Assembly (NCBI GenBank): GCA_016197155.1
Contig: JACPWF010000004.1
Coordinates: 1-35,528, forward strand
From: Candidatus Omnitrophota bacterium
GTDB lineage: Bacteria > Omnitrophota > Gorgyraeia > 2-02-FULL-51-18
DNA length: 35,528 nt
Direction: 5' to 3'
A model generated the notes under the pieces. The model saw only the letters and a list, made by a program, of their open reading frames with translations. It made no database searches and was not told the origin of the DNA. The position numbers and the translations under genes are program-made. Shown piece by piece: positions 7,829 to 15,502 of the stretch. Numbering within the stretch: position 1 is the first letter of the stretch; every line of letters starts with the position of its first letter.

Positions 7829-8848
7829 ATGCCCATTCAAACACAGACGCCCGCCCAAAAAAAAGCCGCCGCGGGGAAAAATTACGCGGCCGTGAAGGAT
7901 TTCATCCGCCATCACTTCCGCCATTTCAACGCGGCCGTCGTGATCGACGCCGCCGAGGCCTACGTGAAGCACCTCGGGGGCGGCGGGAAAATGTTCATGA
8001 CCGTCGCGGGCGCCATGAGCACGGGCGAACTCGGCGTGTCGCTGGCCGAGATGATCCGCGAGGGAAAAGTCCACGCGATCTGCTCGACCGGCGCCAACCT
8101 CGAAGAGGACATTTTCAATCTCGTCGCGCACGACCATTACCGCCGCGTGCCCGGCTACCGCAACCTTTCCGACAAAGAAGAGGCCGAGCTCCGCGACAAG
8201 GGCCTGAACCGCGTCACCGACACCTGCATCCCCGAGGAAGAGGCCATGCGCCGCATCGAGCGGCAGGTTTTGAAACTATGGCAGAAGGCGGACAAAGAGG
8301 GCAAGCGCTATTTTCCCCACGAATACCTCTACCAGCTCATCCAGACCGGCTGGATCAAGGATTCCTATCAAATCGACGCGAAAGATTCGTGGGTCGTCGC
8401 CGCGTGCGAGAAAAATATTCCCATCTTCACGCCGGGCTGGGAGGATTCGACGCTCGGCAATATTTTTGTCGCGAACGTCCTTCGAAAGGATGTCTCCAAT
8501 TTTCAGGTCGTCAAATCCGGCACCGAGCAGATGGCCGCGCTCATTGACTGGTACCGCGCCGCGAGCCAAACCCAGTCGGTCGGATTTTTTCAGATCGGCG
8601 GCGGCATCGCCGGAGATTTTCCGATCTGTGTCGTGCCGCTCATCCTTCAGGATTTGAAGGAAAAATGCCGGCTCTGGGGTTATTTCTGCCAAATTTCCGA
8701 CAGCACCACGTCCTACGGCTCCTACAGCGGCGCCGTGCCCAACGAAAAGATCACCTGGTGGAAACTGGACCGCCAGACGCCGCGCTTTGTGATCGAATCC
8801 GACGCCTCGATTGTGGCGCCGCTTATTTTTTCGTACGTCCTCGCTTGA
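7829..8848 (+). CDS. Deoxyhypusine synthase family protein (bacterial DHS-like; possibly homospermidine synthase-type)
   Basis: GGGGKMFMTVAGAMSTGELGVSLAEMIREGKVHAICSTGANLEEDIFN...SGAVPNEKITWWKLD...IESDASIVAPLIFSYVLA. Confidence 0.9.
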   Translation: MPIQTQTPAQKKAAAGKNYAAVKDFIRHHFRHFNAAVVIDAAEAYVKHLGGGGKMFMTVAGAMSTGELGVSLAEMIREGKVHAICSTGANLEEDIFNLVAHDHYRRVPGYRNLSDKEEAELRDKGLNRVTDTCIPEEEAMRRIERQVLKLWQKADKEGKRYFPHEYLYQLIQTGWIKDSYQIDAKDSWVVAACEKNIPIFTPGWEDSTLGNIFVANVLRKDVSNFQVVKSGTEQMAALIDWYRAASQTQSVGFFQIGGGIAGDFPICVVPLILQDLKEKCRLWGYFCQISDSTTSYGSYSGAVPNEKITWWKLDRQTPRFVIESDASIVAPLIFSYVLA

Positions 8849-9867
8849 GACCCGCCCGCGGCGACGTCGCCCAACTCAAAAAAGAACTGATCGGCATCCT
8901 CGAGGAGGATTTTCCAAAAGAGCGCGCCGACGAGATCTACACCGACATGCTCTTCAATATCGGCAAGCTCCGAGAAGAGAACCTCGATGTCATGGAGCTC
9001 CGGCTCCTCAACACCGCGTTTAAGGAACTCCGCTACGCCCTCAAAATTTTTAAACCCTATCGCCACACGCCCAAGGCCGCGGTGTTCGGCTCCGCGCGCA
9101 CCGAGATCGATCACTCGAGTTTCAAACTGGCCCAGGAATTCGGAAAAAAACTCGCCAAAAAAGGCTGGATGCTCATCACCGGCGGCGCCAGCGGCATCAT
9201 GGAGGCCGCGATGACCGGCGCCGGCACGAAAAACAGTTTTGGCCTCAACATCCTCCTGCCGTTCGAGCAGGCGGCGAGCGAGGTGATCCGCGGCGACGAG
9301 AAACTCATTCACTTTAAATATTTTTTCACGCGCAAACTGATGTTCCTGAAGGAATCCCAGGCGACCGTGCTTTTTCCCGGCGGATTCGGGACCTTTGACG
9401 AGGGTTTCGAATCGCTCACGCTCGTCCAAACCGGCAAGGCCATGCCGCGGCCGATCGTGGCGCTCGACGCGCCGGGCAGTGATTTTTGGAAGTCGACCCT
9501 GCGCGTGTTCAAAAAAAACATGGAAGGCGAAAAGGTGATTTCTGACACGGATCTCTCGCTCATCCGGCATTTCCAAAATGCCGACGAGGGGGTGGCCGAG
9601 ATCACCGGATTTTACCGCAACTACGAATCCTCGCGCTTTTTGAAAGACCGGTATCTCGTCCGCCTTCGCCGGCCCTTGCCGGACGGCGTCCTGTCCAAAA
9701 TGAACCGCGATTTTAAAGACATTTTATCGGAGGGATCTTTCGAGCGGCTCACGGATCTGGCCGGCGAGGACAACAAGGACCCCGGGCTCGGGCGGATCGT
9801 TTTTTCGTTCGACCGGTCGGGCTACAGCCGGCTTCGCCAGCTCATCGATTATCTCAATTCCGTTTAA
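8845..9867 (+). CDS. LOG-family Rossmann-fold protein (TIGR00730-like, 'lysine decarboxylase-like')
   Basis: AAVFGSART...GWMLITGGASGIMEAAMTGA...FPGGFGTFDEGFESLTLVQTGK. TTG start overlapping the upstream stop (TTGA) is more plausible than the track start at 8665, which overlaps the DHS-like gene. Confidence 0.85.
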   Translation: MRPARGDVAQLKKELIGILEEDFPKERADEIYTDMLFNIGKLREENLDVMELRLLNTAFKELRYALKIFKPYRHTPKAAVFGSARTEIDHSSFKLAQEFGKKLAKKGWMLITGGASGIMEAAMTGAGTKNSFGLNILLPFEQAASEVIRGDEKLIHFKYFFTRKLMFLKESQATVLFPGGFGTFDEGFESLTLVQTGKAMPRPIVALDAPGSDFWKSTLRVFKKNMEGEKVISDTDLSLIRHFQNADEGVAEITGFYRNYESSRFLKDRYLVRLRRPLPDGVLSKMNRDFKDILSEGSFERLTDLAGEDNKDPGLGRIVFSFDRSGYSRLRQLIDYLNSV

Positions 9868-9869
9868 CA

Positions 9870-9898
9870 TTGACGCTCGCGGCGCTCTTTAGTATCCT
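9870..9898 (+). promoter_or_regulatory. Predicted sigma70-type promoter
   Basis: TTGACG (9870-9875), 17 nt, TATCCT (9893-9898), upstream of the OmpA/LysM gene. Confidence 0.5.
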
Positions 9899-9955
9899 AG
9901 TTGGCGGCAGAGGTTTGTTCTTCCAACCATCAAAAGATTAATCGAAGGGTGAGTC

Positions 9956-10910
9956 ATGAAACGCGCATGGGTTAAATCAGCGGGAGTTTTCTTTTTTGTG
10001 TTTTTAATGGGTTTGGCGGGGGTCCGTTTCGCGTTCGCCGACGCCGGATCCGCGGATGACGCCTCTGATTCAGATTCAAAGGCCTTGGGCCAATTTCCCC
10101 AGGCTGAGATCCTGCCGGTTTCCCAGGCCCAGGCCGTCGAGACGCCCGCCGCCTCCGCGGGCCCCGGCGGCATCGATTTTCCGAAAGTGAAAACCGCCGA
10201 CGACGAAATGATGGCGAAAAAATTTTCCTAATCAGGGTTTTGTTTACGTCCGGAAGGTCATTTTTGATTATAAAAGTTCGACGGGCGAAATGAAGCCGTC
10301 GCTCGTCATTAAAAAAGTGATCAAAAACGTGAAGGTTTATTTTGATTACGACAAATCCGAACTGCGCCCCGACGCCGAGGACGCCCTGCGAAAGGCGATG
10401 GACACGCTCATGAAAAATCCGCGGGCCGACATCCTCATTACCGGCAACGCCGACGTGCGCGGCTCGGAGAAATACAATCTGAAACTCGGCGAAAAACGCG
10501 CGGCCTCCGTCAAAGAATTCATGAGCGGACAGGGCCTCCCCGAGGACCGGATCCGGATCCTGAGCCGCGGCAAACTCGACGCAATGGCGCCGGTCGGGGA
10601 CCTCGTGGGCATGCAAAAAGACCGCAACGCCCAGTTCATGATCGCCGAGGTCGAGGAAGTGATGATCCCCGCGTCTCAGGCGGGCCTCTACCAGGATCGG
10701 GCGATCGAGGAAAGACAAAATATCGAAGGCGAGGTCAAGGTCGACACGCGCGAATACGAGATTCAGCCGGGCGACACGCTTTGGAGCGTCGCCAAAAAAG
10801 AATACGGCGACGGCAGGCAATGGAAGCGGATCTACGAATTCAATAAGGATCTCCTGCCCAATCCGGACAGGCCGAAAAAGGGAACCAAACTCAGAATTCC
10901 GATCGAATAG
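9956..10910 (+). pseudogene. Secreted OmpA-like + LysM protein split by an apparent frameshift (ORFs 9956-10231 and 10290-10910)
   Basis: ORF1 has a signal peptide (MKRAWVKSAGVFFFVFLMGLAGVRFAFA). ORF2 has OmpA-type ...VYFDYDKSELRPDAEDAL...ITGNADVRGSEKYNLKLGEKRAASVKEFM and LysM YEIQPGDTLWSVAKKEYGDGRQWKRIYEFN. Its frame is open upstream (NFPNQGFVYVRKVIFDYKSSTGEMKPS) back to A6T4 at 10217-10226. Could instead be recoding or a sequence error. Confidence 0.75.
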
Positions 10911-10918
10911 GAGGCACC

Positions 10919-11611
10919 ATGGACAATCGAACCATCGTAGGCGCAGAGGCGTCTGAATCCAATTTCATTTCGCGCGTGTATTTGTGGATGGCGGCGGGGC
11001 TTTTGGTTTCCGCGGCCGCCTCGTTTTGGCTTTTGGCCCAGCCGGGACTGCTGAAGGCCGTTTTCACGAACAACGTTCTCCTGATCGGGCTTGTGGTGGC
11101 CGAGATTGCCCTCGTGATCTGGTTGTCCGCGGGGGCGATGAGAATGAGCACCGCGATGGCCTCGAGCGTGTTTCTGGTTTATTCGTTTCTGAACGGCATC
11201 ACGCTCACGTCGATCTTCATCGTTTACACGGGGGTGTCCATTCTCACGACCTTCGCCGTGACGGCGGGGACCTTTTTCTTTTTCAGCGTTTACGGCATGA
11301 CGACGAAAAAAGATCTCACGGGCGTGGGGGGACTCGCGATGATGGGGCTCATTGGCATCATTATCGCGAGTGTCGTGAATATTTTTCTGAAAAGTCCCGC
11401 GGTGATGTGGATCTCGACGTTCATCGGGATCGCGGTGTTCCTGGGGCTGGTCGCCTACGACACGCAGAAGCTGAAAGCGATCCGCCACATGGGTTTTGAG
11501 AACGCCGAGATGGAAAAGCGCGTGGCGATTTTGGGGGCGCTCGCGCTGTATCTGGATTTCATCAATCTTTTTCTCCTGCTTCTCAGGATTTTTGGAAGAA
11601 GACGGGATTAG
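10919..11611 (+). CDS. Bax inhibitor-1/YccA family membrane protein
   Basis: Multi-TM; GITLTSIFIVYTG, VTAGTFFFFSVYGMTTKKDLTGVGG, VAYDTQKLK, ALYLDFINLFLLLLRIFGRRRD. SD aggagg upstream. Confidence 0.92.
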   Translation: MDNRTIVGAEASESNFISRVYLWMAAGLLVSAAASFWLLAQPGLLKAVFTNNVLLIGLVVAEIALVIWLSAGAMRMSTAMASSVFLVYSFLNGITLTSIFIVYTGVSILTTFAVTAGTFFFFSVYGMTTKKDLTGVGGLAMMGLIGIIIASVVNIFLKSPAVMWISTFIGIAVFLGLVAYDTQKLKAIRHMGFENAEMEKRVAILGALALYLDFINLFLLLLRIFGRRRD

Positions 11612-11634
11612 TTTTTTTTCACTGTGATCCAAAG

Positions 11635-11667
11635 GGCCTACTCGAAAAAAGTAGGCTCTTTTTTTGT
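11635..11667 (+). terminator. Rho-independent terminator
   Basis: GCCTAC-tcgaaaaaa-GTAGGC followed by tctttttttg. Confidence 0.85.
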
Positions 11668-11682
11668 GCATAGGAATTTTTA

Positions 11683-13413
11683 ATGGCCCTGCTCCTAAAA
11701 AAAGTCGAACGCCCGCGCGAGCTCAAATGGCATCAGGCCAGCGCCATGCTGTACGGCGATTGGGGCACGTCCAAGGCCTACGTGCTGGGCTTGGCCTTCG
11801 CGATCGCGGGGCACGCGTCGTTCTTTTTTCTTTTGGCGATGAGCGGACTCACGGCGATCATCGGCTTCTGTTACATCATCATCTGCAAAGCCTATCCCGA
11901 CGGCGGCGGGGTTTATTCGGCGGTTCGGAGCCGCTCGCGGCTTTTGGCGGTGATCGGGGCGCTTCTCCTTATCGCGGATTACGTGGTGACGGCGTCTCTC
12001 AGCAGTCTCGACGCGTTTCATTATCTGGGCGTCCCACACCCGGCTCTGTGGGCGATAGGGGCGCTCGTTCTCATCGGCGTCATCAACATCATCGGTCCGG
12101 CCCAGAGCGGAAATATCGCGGCGATCATCGCGGCGTCCGTGGTCTTGGCGCTCGTGGGTCTGGTCGCCGCGGTGATCCCGCATGTCCGCGAGGTTCAGAT
12201 ATCGGTCCCCGAGGGCGGATTTTTTACGAATTGGACAAAGTTTGTGGGGATCGTTCTGGCGCTGTCGGGTGTGGAGGCCATCGCCAACGTCACGGGCATC
12301 ATGGTGGAGCCCGTGAAGCGCACGGCCAAGCACGCGATCCTACCGGTGCTGGTCGAGGTGACGTTTATTTCGCTCGTTCTGGGGGCGGCGATGAATTCGA
12401 TTCCCGGACTCACCGGCCACACCGAGGACATGATCCGCGTCATCGCCGATTATTTCATCGGCCCCTGGTACGGCAGGGTCATCGCCGTGGTGCTGGGCCT
12501 GCTTCTCTTGTCGGCCTGCAACACCGCCATCATGGGCCTGGTGAGCATTCTCTTTTTAATGGCCAAAGACAAGGAACTGCCGTCCGTTTTTTCGGACTTG
12601 AACCGCTACGGCATGCCGTGGTTCGGGCTTTTTGTGGCGGTGGGCGCGCCGATCTTGGTTCTCGGCCTTGAGCATCGCGTCGAACAGCTGGCGGCGCTCT
12701 ACGCCATCGGCGTCGTGGGCGCCATCACGATCAATCTCGCCGCCTGTTGCACGAATTTTAATCTGGGAATCAAAAAAAACGAGCGCCTGATCTTGGGCGC
12801 GGCGGCGCTGGTCATGTTTTTGGTGGAGCTCACGATCGTTTATCAAAAACATCACGCGGTTATTTTCGCGTCGAGCGTTTTGGCGGTCGGGCTCACGGCG
12901 CGCGCCGGGGCCCAGTGGCTCGAACGCGTGCGCGTGGTGGTGCCCGAGGTGCTGGGGATCAATGTGCTGACGCTCGAAGAGGCGCGCGACCTCATGCCGC
13001 TTTACCGCGGTTCGACGCTCGTGGCCGTGAAGACCGCGAGCCCCGGCCTTGTCGAGGAGGCCTATTTCCATGCGCGGGGCAAGAACGAAAGCGTGGTTTA
13101 CGCGCTTTTTGTCGAGGAGAAGCCGCCGGGCTGGGCCTATCCGACCGAGGTCGAGCCCTCCCAGGCATCGGTGCAGATTTTGAATCAGGTGGTTCAGGAA
13201 TTTGAAAAAAAAGGAATAACGGCTGTTCCGCTCTGGAATCTCGGAGACGACCCGGGCGGGATCATTGTCAAAACATCGAAAGAGCTCGGCCTCGACACGG
13301 TGATGATCGGCGCCACGCGCCGGACGACCCTCGAGCGGTTGCTGAAAGGGGAGGTTTTGAAGAAAATCTCCGAGCAGTTGCCGCAGGAGAAACATTTGGT
13401 AATCTGTAACTGA
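11683..13413 (+). CDS. APC-family amino acid permease with C-terminal universal stress protein-like domain
   Basis: N-terminal ~420 aa multi-TM ([25 protein letters not shown]...[22 protein letters not shown]); C-terminal soluble part ends [41 protein letters not shown] (UspA-like). Confidence 0.85.
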   Translation: MALLLKKVERPRELKWHQASAMLYGDWGTSKAYVLGLAFAIAGHASFFFLLAMSGLTAIIGFCYIIICKAYPDGGGVYSAVRSRSRLLAVIGALLLIADYVVTASLSSLDAFHYLGVPHPALWAIGALVLIGVINIIGPAQSGNIAAIIAASVVLALVGLVAAVIPHVREVQISVPEGGFFTNWTKFVGIVLALSGVEAIANVTGIMVEPVKRTAKHAILPVLVEVTFISLVLGAAMNSIPGLTGHTEDMIRVIADYFIGPWYGRVIAVVLGLLLLSACNTAIMGLVSILFLMAKDKELPSVFSDLNRYGMPWFGLFVAVGAPILVLGLEHRVEQLAALYAIGVVGAITINLAACCTNFNLGIKKNERLILGAAALVMFLVELTIVYQKHHAVIFASSVLAVGLTARAGAQWLERVRVVVPEVLGINVLTLEEARDLMPLYRGSTLVAVKTASPGLVEEAYFHARGKNESVVYALFVEEKPPGWAYPTEVEPSQASVQILNQVVQEFEKKGITAVPLWNLGDDPGGIIVKTSKELGLDTVMIGATRRTTLERLLKGEVLKKISEQLPQEKHLVICN

Positions 13414-14027
13414 TGCCCACACTCGTTCTCGTCCGTCACGGCGAATCGAAGTGGAACCTCGAAAACCGTTTTACCGGTTGGGTGGACGTGCCTTTGTCCG
13501 CCAAGGGTGTCGAAGAAGCCAAAAATGCCGGTGACCGGATCAAAGCGGAGCATATTCATTTTGACAAAGCCTACACCTCCGCGCTCGAGCGCGCGCAAAA
13601 AACGCTTGATCTGATCCTTCAGCGTCTCGGACAGGAAAATATTCCCATTGAAAAAGACCAGGCGCTCAATGAGCGTCACTACGGAGATTTGCAAGGTTTA
13701 AATAAAGCCGAGACTGCCCAAAAATTTGGTGAGGCGCAGGTCAAGATCTGGCGACGTTCGTACGATGTGGCGCCGCCGAACGGCGAAAGCCTGAAGGACA
13801 CGGCCGCGCGGACCCTTCCTTATTTCCATTCCAAAATTGAAAAAGACTTAAAAGCCGGCCTGAACATCATCGTCGCCGCGCATGGCAACAGCCTCCGCTC
13901 CATCGTGATGCACCTCGACAAGCTCTCGAAGGAACAGGTTCTCGAACTCAACCTCGCCACCGGCGTGCCGATGGTTTATCAATTTGACGATAAACTTCGG
14001 ATTCTCTCTAAGAAACAGCTGACCTAA
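13413..14027 (+). CDS. gpmA: 2,3-bisphosphoglycerate-dependent phosphoglycerate mutase
   Basis: [96 protein letters not shown] overlap with the upstream gene. Confidence 0.95.
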   Translation: MPTLVLVRHGESKWNLENRFTGWVDVPLSAKGVEEAKNAGDRIKAEHIHFDKAYTSALERAQKTLDLILQRLGQENIPIEKDQALNERHYGDLQGLNKAETAQKFGEAQVKIWRRSYDVAPPNGESLKDTAARTLPYFHSKIEKDLKAGLNIIVAAHGNSLRSIVMHLDKLSKEQVLELNLATGVPMVYQFDDKLRILSKKQLT

Positions 14028-14048
14028 AGTTAGTTTTTGTATTATTAA

Positions 14049-14084
14049 GGGACTGTCCCTTTTTGGCCAAAAAGGGACAGTCCC
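14049..14084. repeat. Perfect 36-bp palindrome GGGACTGTCCCTTTTTGG|CCAAAAAGGGACAGTCCC
   Basis: 18-nt arms are exact reverse complements with no spacer. Confidence 0.95.
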
Positions 14085-14129
14085 CATTTATTCATTTATT
14101 GATTAAGTTTAATGAGTAATAATTAAAAC

Positions 14130-14158
14130 TTGACAAAAAAGTATGGGTTTGATAGGAT
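14130..14158 (+). promoter_or_regulatory. Predicted sigma70-type promoter
   Basis: TTGACA (14130-14135), 17 nt, TAGGAT (14153-14158); SD aaggagg before GTG 14202. Confidence 0.6.
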
Positions 14159-14201
14159 TCACTCAAATAAGTATTTTTATTCAAACTAAGAAGGAGGGGT
14201 C

Positions 14202-14882
14202 GTGGTAGACTGGCAAACAACTGTGTTGGAACCTATGGAATCCATGTGGGCGCGTGTGCTGGGATTTTTGCCCACTTTAGTCAGTGTCATCGTCATCCTC
14301 ATCGTGGGGTGGATTGTTGCCGCCCTGGTTCAGAAGGTCATTACCCGCTTTCTGAAGCTGGCGAGGCTTGATACGGTCAGCGAGAAAATAGGCGTCGCCA
14401 ATATCCTGACCAAGGGCGATATCAATTATACCCTGTCGGAGATCATCGGCGTTCTCATTTACTGGCTTCTCATGCTCGTCGTGGTGCTGGCGGCGGTGAA
14501 CGCCCTTCAGCTTACGGTGGCGGCCGAGCTCCTGAATCAGGTCATTCTCTACGTTCCGAACGTCATCGCGAGCGTGTTCATCCTGGTGCTGGGGATTTTC
14601 TTCGCGAGTGTCGTCGCCAACGCGGTGAGAACCGCCGCGGCCAACTCCCGTATCCAGCAGGCCAGGACCCTGGGACAATTTGCCCAGGCGATCATCGTGG
14701 TCTTCGCCATCGTCGAGTCGCTCAACCAACTCAAGATCGACACCACCTTCATCGAGCTTTTCCTGAAAGCGGTGCTCGGAGCGGTCGCTTTGGGCGTGGG
14801 TTTGGCGATCGGTCTGGGGTGCAAAGACATGGCGGGCCGGTATGTGAACCAGCTCATCGACAGTTTCAAACCGAGACGTTAA
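14202..14882 (+). CDS. Membrane protein with mechanosensitive-channel-type conserved TM helix repeats
   Basis: LGFLPTLVSVIVILIVGWIVAALVQKVITRFLKLARLD...; YVPNVIASVFILVLGIFFASVVANAVRTAA; AVLGAVALGVGLAIGLGCKDMAGRYVNQLID. Confidence 0.8.
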   Translation: MVDWQTTVLEPMESMWARVLGFLPTLVSVIVILIVGWIVAALVQKVITRFLKLARLDTVSEKIGVANILTKGDINYTLSEIIGVLIYWLLMLVVVLAAVNALQLTVAAELLNQVILYVPNVIASVFILVLGIFFASVVANAVRTAAANSRIQQARTLGQFAQAIIVVFAIVESLNQLKIDTTFIELFLKAVLGAVALGVGLAIGLGCKDMAGRYVNQLIDSFKPRR

Positions 14883-14900
14883 TTTCGATTGATTGATGCG

Positions 14901-14939
14901 ACGTAGGGGCGGGGGAATCCCGCCCCTACGTTGTTTTTT
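14901..14939 (+). terminator. Hairpin ACGTAGGGGCGGG-ggaat-CCCGCCCCTACGT plus T-run (terminator-like, repeat-derived)
   Basis: 13-bp perfect arms 14901-14913/14919-14931 followed by tgttttttg; the gtaggggc core also occurs in R1/R2. Confidence 0.75.
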
Positions 14940-14956
14940 GTGGTATGATTGAGCCC

Positions 14957-15502
14957 ATGAAAAAAATTTTGTGCCTCGCCTTTCTTTTATTATCCGGTTG
15001 CTCGCCCTACGGGCCCGAAGAGCTCGACCGCCTCACCAAGGAAGACCCGCAGTTTAGACAGATGATCCTCGCGCGCGACCGCGCGCACGCCGAGATGCGC
15101 CTGGTGAAAGACGACCTTCTGGTCAGGAAAAGGGCCATGGATGCCCAGATTGAAAAATTGAGAGGCGAGTACGACGCCATCGCCAAGACGCAGAACCTGC
15201 GGATCGAGAAATTGGAACAAACGATGGAGGCCAACCGGACCTTTTTGAAGCGCCAAATGGAGGCCGCGGACCTGGCGCTCGAGACCAAGGGCCGGGAGCT
15301 GGACGGGCTTGAGAAGACGCTTGCCGACGTGAAAAAAGTTTTGCACGAGAGTAAGGGCATCACGCTCTCCGCTCAGGAAAAACAGAAATGGGAAGAGCGG
15401 ATCCTTCTTTTGTCCGAAAAGATCCGGCCGATCGTCGAAGAGATCCGGGATTTGAAAATTCAAAACCGCCTGAGGAAAAGAAAAATCTCCTTTTTAAAGT
15501 AG
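14957..15502 (+). CDS. Putative lipoprotein with coiled coil
   Basis: MKKILCLAFLLLSGCSPYGPEE (lipobox LSGC) followed by long heptad-rich helix. Track start 14945. Confidence 0.8.
   Translation: MKKILCLAFLLLSGCSPYGPEELDRLTKEDPQFRQMILARDRAHAEMRLVKDDLLVRKRAMDAQIEKLRGEYDAIAKTQNLRIEKLEQTMEANRTFLKRQMEAADLALETKGRELDGLEKTLADVKKVLHESKGITLSAQEKQKWEERILLLSEKIRPIVEEIRDLKIQNRLRKRKISFLK

Noticed and set aside
8722-9576. 284-aa minus-strand ORF opposite the LOG-family gene
   Set aside because: Antisense shadow ORF without recognisable domain; sense strand has clear LOG motifs.
11664-12671. 335-aa + strand ORF overlapping the APC permease in another frame
   Set aside because: Arg/Gly/His-rich alternate frame, no start context or domain; permease frame is clear.
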